NCBI GenBank assembly: GCA_964576535.1
Contig: CAZNWB010000002.1
Location: forward strand, 1 to 64,000
DNA: 64,000 bases
Reading direction: 5' to 3'
DNA from: 2-02-FULL-66-22 sp964576535
GTDB lineage: Bacteria > Methylomirabilota > Methylomirabilia > Methylomirabilales > 2-02-FULL-66-22
Position 1 is the first letter of the stretch, and every line of letters starts with the position of its first letter. Under the pieces are notes generated by a model. That model was not told the DNA's origin and ran no database searches. It saw nothing but the letters and a program-made list of their open reading frames with translations. Both the position numbers and the translations under genes were made by a program. Positions 60,851-64,000 of the stretch are shown here, in pieces.

Positions 60851-61840
60851 GTGCCACTTCGAATCTTATTCCTGGGCAATCCCGGCTACGGTGGCCTTTT
60901 GCTTCGGGAGCTACTGCCCTTCGACGTCGAGGTCGTCGGCGTCTTCCACAGGGCTACGAGTCTTTGGTCTCGCTGCAAGAAGACCTATCGCAGGTACCTC
61001 ACGAGTCGTAAGAAGCTCGAACAAGCAGTCTGCCGACTCCGCGACAAGATAGACTCGTTCTTCGACGAGCATCTGCCCCCGGTGCACTTCGGGGAAGATG
61101 TCATTTCGATCGCGGGAGAGCACGGCATCAGAATGTTCGATGGATCGCGCGTGAGGAACCGTGCCTGCCACGAGCTGCTACGTCGTTTGGAGGTAGACGT
61201 GATCTTGGTCGCCACCTTCAGCGAATTCCTTCCGGCTCAGATGCTCCGCATTCCCAAGCTCGCAGCTATCAACATGCACCCTTCACTTCTCCCGAAGTAT
61301 CGTGGCGGCTTCCCTGAGTTCTGTGCAGTATACAACGGTGAGAGGAGGACCGGCATTACCTTCCACCTTATGGAGGAAAGATTCGACTCCGGCAATGTCC
61401 TCCTGCAAAGGCGAGTGGAGATTCTGGAGAACGAGACGACCCTTGCGCTAAAGAGGCGGCTCGCCAGACTTGCATGTGAGGCACTCCCGGATCTTCTCGA
61501 GCTCATTGCTCGCAACGAGCTAACCGGGCAGCCTCAAGAGCCATCCAGCGTCTCGTACTGCCGGCTCAAGCCAGATTTTGACCGAATCAAACCAGAGATG
61601 ACTGTGCGACAGATTCAGAACATCATAAACGCCTGTCACGACGTCGAAGACATCGGCACTCCATATCTTCTCCTGGGCACCGAGAAGCTTCAGGCCCTAT
61701 CCTACGGGGTCACAGGGATCCCGTTCAATGCCGCAGACGGAAGGATATGGCTTGACCTAGTTCGCTACAGGCATAAGATTTACACAGGTGAAGGACTGCG
61801 TTCTCTTGGACGAAGACTTGGCATCGAATACAGTTCTTGA
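60851..61840 (+). CDS. Formyltransferase-family enzyme (sugar N-formyltransferase-like)
   Basis: 329 residues, GTG start at 60851. The fold is that of methionyl-tRNA/sugar formyltransferases: RILFLGNPGYGGLLLREL at the start, VILVATFSEFLPAQML, the catalytic NMHPSLLPKYRGGFPEFCAV (Asn, His) and the Asp of MEERFDSGNVLLQ. An insertion near 40-90 (KKTYRRYLTSRKKLEQAVCR) separates it from Fmt. In EPS and O-antigen loci such enzymes formylate amino sugars with N10-formyl-tetrahydrofolate. It stands alone between transposase debris, less GC-rich than its neighbours, and may have arrived recently. Confidence 0.83.
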   Translation: MPLRILFLGNPGYGGLLLRELLPFDVEVVGVFHRATSLWSRCKKTYRRYLTSRKKLEQAVCRLRDKIDSFFDEHLPPVHFGEDVISIAGEHGIRMFDGSRVRNRACHELLRRLEVDVILVATFSEFLPAQMLRIPKLAAINMHPSLLPKYRGGFPEFCAVYNGERRTGITFHLMEERFDSGNVLLQRRVEILENETTLALKRRLARLACEALPDLLELIARNELTGQPQEPSSVSYCRLKPDFDRIKPEMTVRQIQNIINACHDVEDIGTPYLLLGTEKLQALSYGVTGIPFNAADGRIWLDLVRYRHKIYTGEGLRSLGRRLGIEYSS

Positions 61841-62299
61841 CCGTGGATTCCGCGAGCGCTTGGCCGCGCGTGCCGCTCTCAGCGCCAGCGAAGAGGCGCG
61901 CATGCGCGGCGATGATGCTCAGCGGACGGGATGTGGACCTACATTTTCCCGGCGCAGTGAGTGCCGCCCGGATCATCCGCTGTGGGCGATATGGGTGCGC
62001 CCGGCGTCTCCGACTCGGTGCACCAGAAGTGGAAGCTGGCAGCCCAGCTCCGTCTTGACCGCAAGGTCGCCCGCCCCGGCCGCAGCGGCGCCTCGGGGGG
62101 GTGAAGTTCCGAAGGATCGAGATCGCGCCGGCACCCACTTCCTGCAGTTGCCACCAGATCACCATGGCGATCCACTGACATTGGCAAGGTGGCACGAGTC
62201 AACGAAAACAAGTACTTGCCACATGGCAACCCGGTTGCATCGAGGATTTCGGTTAGGACTAGAGTCACCAGGAAAGCGCATTCCAGGAAAGGAGCTTGT
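61841..62299 (+). other. Intergenic region before the secreted-protein gene
   Basis: About 460 bases. The first 270 are GC-rich and read like decayed coding sequence, but I could not match them with confidence to a family. The last 120 are regulatory: an inverted repeat (TGGCAAG at 62182-62188, CTTGCCA at 62215-62221) and the sigma-54 promoter at 62224-62239, listed separately. An AAAGGAG ribosome site is at 62288-62294. Confidence 0.5.
62224..62239 (+). promoter_or_regulatory. Sigma-54 (RpoN) promoter
   Basis: TGGCAA at 62224-62229 and TTGCA at 62235-62239, with the -12 TTGC starting exactly 11 bases after the first T of the -24 box. Ten of eleven consensus positions match. Transcription would start near 62250, about 50 bases before the ATG at 62300. 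An inverted repeat just upstream (62182-62221) may be an activator site, though it is closer than usual enhancers. Confidence 0.7.
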
Positions 62300-63586
62300 A
62301 TGAAGCACCTTAGCAAAGCCTGCATCCGTCGAGGTTGGTTCATGTTCCTCTTGCTCAATGTCGGGACTTTCTTGCCCCTCTTCGCCCTTCTTCTTGTCCC
62401 CGTCGCTGGCGAAGCCGCTTCCTACTGCGACCGTGTGCGGGCGGGGGGCGACCTCGTCGATCCGCAACTGTTACTCTGCGAGGATTTCGAGGCCCCGACG
62501 TTGATTAACGATGTCGGCTTCGGTCAGGGAGCCCCAAACTATGGGCCGTGGTACGACCATACTGGGGCGGGTGGCTGTCTTCGTGGCATCAATAGTTACT
62601 GGACTCGGCACTACGGCAACGGCCTGGACAATGCGCTCTGGCCATCCGGGACTCCAGCGAGTCCGACGCACGGCTGCACCTGCACGTACGGCCTTTGCAT
62701 GGATGGAGCGTGGGATGCGAGCGATCGGTGGCAGGCGAACTCCTTCGCGGTCCTGGGGATTTTGCAGAACTCTGACTTCAACGTTGAAGTGTCGTCCATC
62801 ACCAGGCCGACGAATACGTCGAGCGGCACTCCTGGCGTATTTCAGGGCAACGCATCTCTTGGGCATCGCATTATGGCGGGGGAGCCGAACGCGGGAAGTA
62901 TCCTGGGGGGAAAGTCGTGGTCGGCCGTGCGGACGTTTGGGATCACGATGGCCGTCGCGTATCCCACCAACTCTGGCACCTCCGGGATTTGGGGGAATCC
63001 GTGGAAGCATAATGAATGGGATCCAAGCGGGTCGGGATTATTTCTCTTTCATAACGAAAACAGTTTGAACTCGCAGGTGCCGTTTGAGCACTTCATTTTC
63101 ATCAGTGGAGGCATGACCGAGGCCCAGTGTATCGCCAGGGTCGCTGCCGCCACGAAGACGGCGGGAGTGTTCAGTTGTGTGGGTGATATCTATTTCTCCT
63201 ATAACGCCGACCCTGGTTATAGTCGGGCGACGGACTGGCCGTTTGGGACGTGGGGGTGTGTCGAAGGTGACTTTCAGAACATGGGCCTCTCGAATTCCTC
63301 CATCAAAATTTGGTTCACGGGCCCGGCGGGCGTGCGGAAGAAGATCATCGATATTAGCGGGATGAACCTGACCGGGACGGTCGTGAGTGGAGGCGTCAGT
63401 GGATTTGTCTGGAATAACTACTCGAATGCGAACCAAGGCGGCGGCACGCCGACCACCCAGACGACGTTTCGCTATGAAGATAATGTCCATATCCGCGCGG
63501 GGGCCCCGGTGTCGTGCGCGCAGATCGGGTTCGCATCCGTATCCGGCGTTCCTCCTGCCGCACCAAGTTCACTGATAGTCCAATGA
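62300..63586 (+). CDS. Secreted protein of unknown function under a sigma-54 promoter
   Basis: 428 residues from the ATG at 62300 (AAAGGAG site upstream). Signal peptide of about 40 residues with a basic start (KHLSKACIRRGW) and a long hydrophobic core ending near AGEAAS. The mature protein begins with SYCDRVRAGGDLVDPQLLLC and LCEDFEAPT, has several Cys that could pair (CTCTYGLC, AQCIARV, FSCVGD, WGCVEGD), and is rich in Gly, Ser, Asn and Trp, as in extracellular beta-sandwich (lectin/laminin-G-like) proteins. I do not recognise the family. It ends GVPPAAPSSLIVQ, which looks like the first strand of an Fn3 domain. There is no PEP-CTERM tail. Confidence 0.75.
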   Translation: MKHLSKACIRRGWFMFLLLNVGTFLPLFALLLVPVAGEAASYCDRVRAGGDLVDPQLLLCEDFEAPTLINDVGFGQGAPNYGPWYDHTGAGGCLRGINSYWTRHYGNGLDNALWPSGTPASPTHGCTCTYGLCMDGAWDASDRWQANSFAVLGILQNSDFNVEVSSITRPTNTSSGTPGVFQGNASLGHRIMAGEPNAGSILGGKSWSAVRTFGITMAVAYPTNSGTSGIWGNPWKHNEWDPSGSGLFLFHNENSLNSQVPFEHFIFISGGMTEAQCIARVAAATKTAGVFSCVGDIYFSYNADPGYSRATDWPFGTWGCVEGDFQNMGLSNSSIKIWFTGPAGVRKKIIDISGMNLTGTVVSGGVSGFVWNNYSNANQGGGTPTTQTTFRYEDNVHIRAGAPVSCAQIGFASVSGVPPAAPSSLIVQ

Positions 63587-64000
63587 CCGCTCATTGAAGC
63601 ATCTTTTATAGACTTCCTAGTCCACGGGCGGCGATGGCCGATCCGCCGAACGCGCGCGCGAGGTGTCGTCTGGGGAGTTGAGCTCCGGAAAATCTGACCC
63701 CCTCTCTTTCAGGAAATTCTGGCCGGTTAGCAGCCGCTCTACGCTCACGCTCTTCCGTGGGAGGACCAAAGGTGATGGCCTCCCCGGGAAATGGGGAGGG
63801 GTGTTCAGCGCGCCATGACCCAGGATAAGATCCAAGTCCTTCGCGCGGCACGGATTCCAGAAAACAGGGCGGCCCCCCGCACCGGCACTTCGGTCCGCAG
63901 CAGTTGATCCGACGTCTTCGCCCTCTTCCCTGCCAAATGGCCAAGGCGTTGTTGACCCGGAGACGAGAGCGTGTCTCGATGACGTTCGTGCTTGCAATCC
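63587..64000 (+). other. Non-coding right end of the window
   Basis: About 410 bases after the secreted-protein gene. I see no gene, RNA or clear terminator. Minus-strand frames across 63606-63997 are open in two phases because of high GC, with no recognisable protein. Confidence 0.4.

Noticed and set aside
62300..63586. Secreted protein as a PEP-CTERM exosortase substrate
   Set aside because: The C-terminus is GVPPAAPSSLIVQ without a PEP motif, membrane helix or basic tail.
1..64000. CRISPR arrays, tRNA or rRNA genes
   Set aside because: I looked for regularly spaced short repeats and for tRNA-like cloverleaf ends and saw none; the window is almost fully coding.

Overview
The window is one long, almost entirely plus-strand exopolysaccharide (EPS) biosynthesis and export locus of the exosortase A (XrtA/PEP-CTERM) type. 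It comes from a GC-rich Gram-negative bacterium: it encodes an outer-membrane beta-barrel, a Wza-like export protein, sigma-54 control and an exosortase. XrtA loci like this are known from Betaproteobacteria, Nitrospirota, Acidobacteriota and Methylomirabilota/Rokubacteria-like lineages; I cannot place the organism more exactly from sequence alone.

Layout. 0-0.1 kb: tail of a sigma-54 response regulator. 0.3-7.8 kb: secretion and control core (beta-barrel, sigma-54 activator with a degenerate receiver, export protein, chain-length determinant, AAA ATPase, tyrosine autokinase). 7.9-14.2 kb: NusG/RfaH-like antiterminator, GlmS, initiating sugar-phosphate transferase, YvcK/GlmR and a UDP-HexNAc dehydrogenase, i.e. 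UDP-GlcNAc supply and chain initiation. 14.2-15.1 kb: non-coding, decayed DNA with a second copy of the leader element found before the NusG-like gene. 15.1-20.8 kb: O-acetyltransferase, flippase, a 1.6-kb inserted cassette (hypothetical gene plus frameshifted methyltransferase) bracketed by a duplicated asnB start, and asnB. 20.9-26.5 kb: XrtA deacetylase, exosortase-EpsI fusion, two FemAB/GNAT-like transferases and a second deacetylase-fold protein. 26.6-36.2 kb: glycosyltransferases, DegT aminotransferase, deacetylase, ATP-grasp ligase and an SGNH hydrolase gene broken by two in-frame TAG codons. 36.4-46.0 kb: SGNH protein, then a carbamoylation block (carbamoyltransferase, SxtJ-like and 50-aa SxtK/DUF5989-like membrane proteins, CarA, CarB), then WecB and a low-molecular-weight tyrosine phosphatase. 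46.0-60.1 kb: three more SGNH proteins, a second asnB, Wzy/ligase-type polymerase, alkaline-phosphatase-fold protein, two glycosyltransferases, CapK-type adenylating enzyme, deacetylase and GNAT. 60.1-62.3 kb: transposase relics (IS630-like and IS481-like) around a sugar formyltransferase gene. 62.3-63.6 kb: a secreted protein behind a good sigma-54 promoter.

How the genes fit together (inference): GlmS, YvcK, the dehydrogenase and WecB make UDP-HexNAc and its uronic acid. The WcaJ-like transferase starts the lipid-linked unit and the glycosyltransferases extend it. Acetyl, formyl, carbamoyl, amide, amino-acyl and deacetylation enzymes decorate it. The flippase and Wzy-like protein translocate and polymerise, and the chain-length protein, tyrosine kinase/phosphatase, export protein and beta-barrel control length and secretion. 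XrtA would process PEP-CTERM proteins encoded elsewhere; none is visible here.

The most interesting points are the apparently self-supplied carbamoylation module with CarA/CarB resembling the animal CAD/CPS1 type, the repeated ops-like leader element tied to a NusG paralogue, the phospho-site-less sigma-54 activator with matching sigma-54 promoters 60 kb apart, co-operonic GlmS and YvcK/GlmR, and clear scars of cassette exchange.
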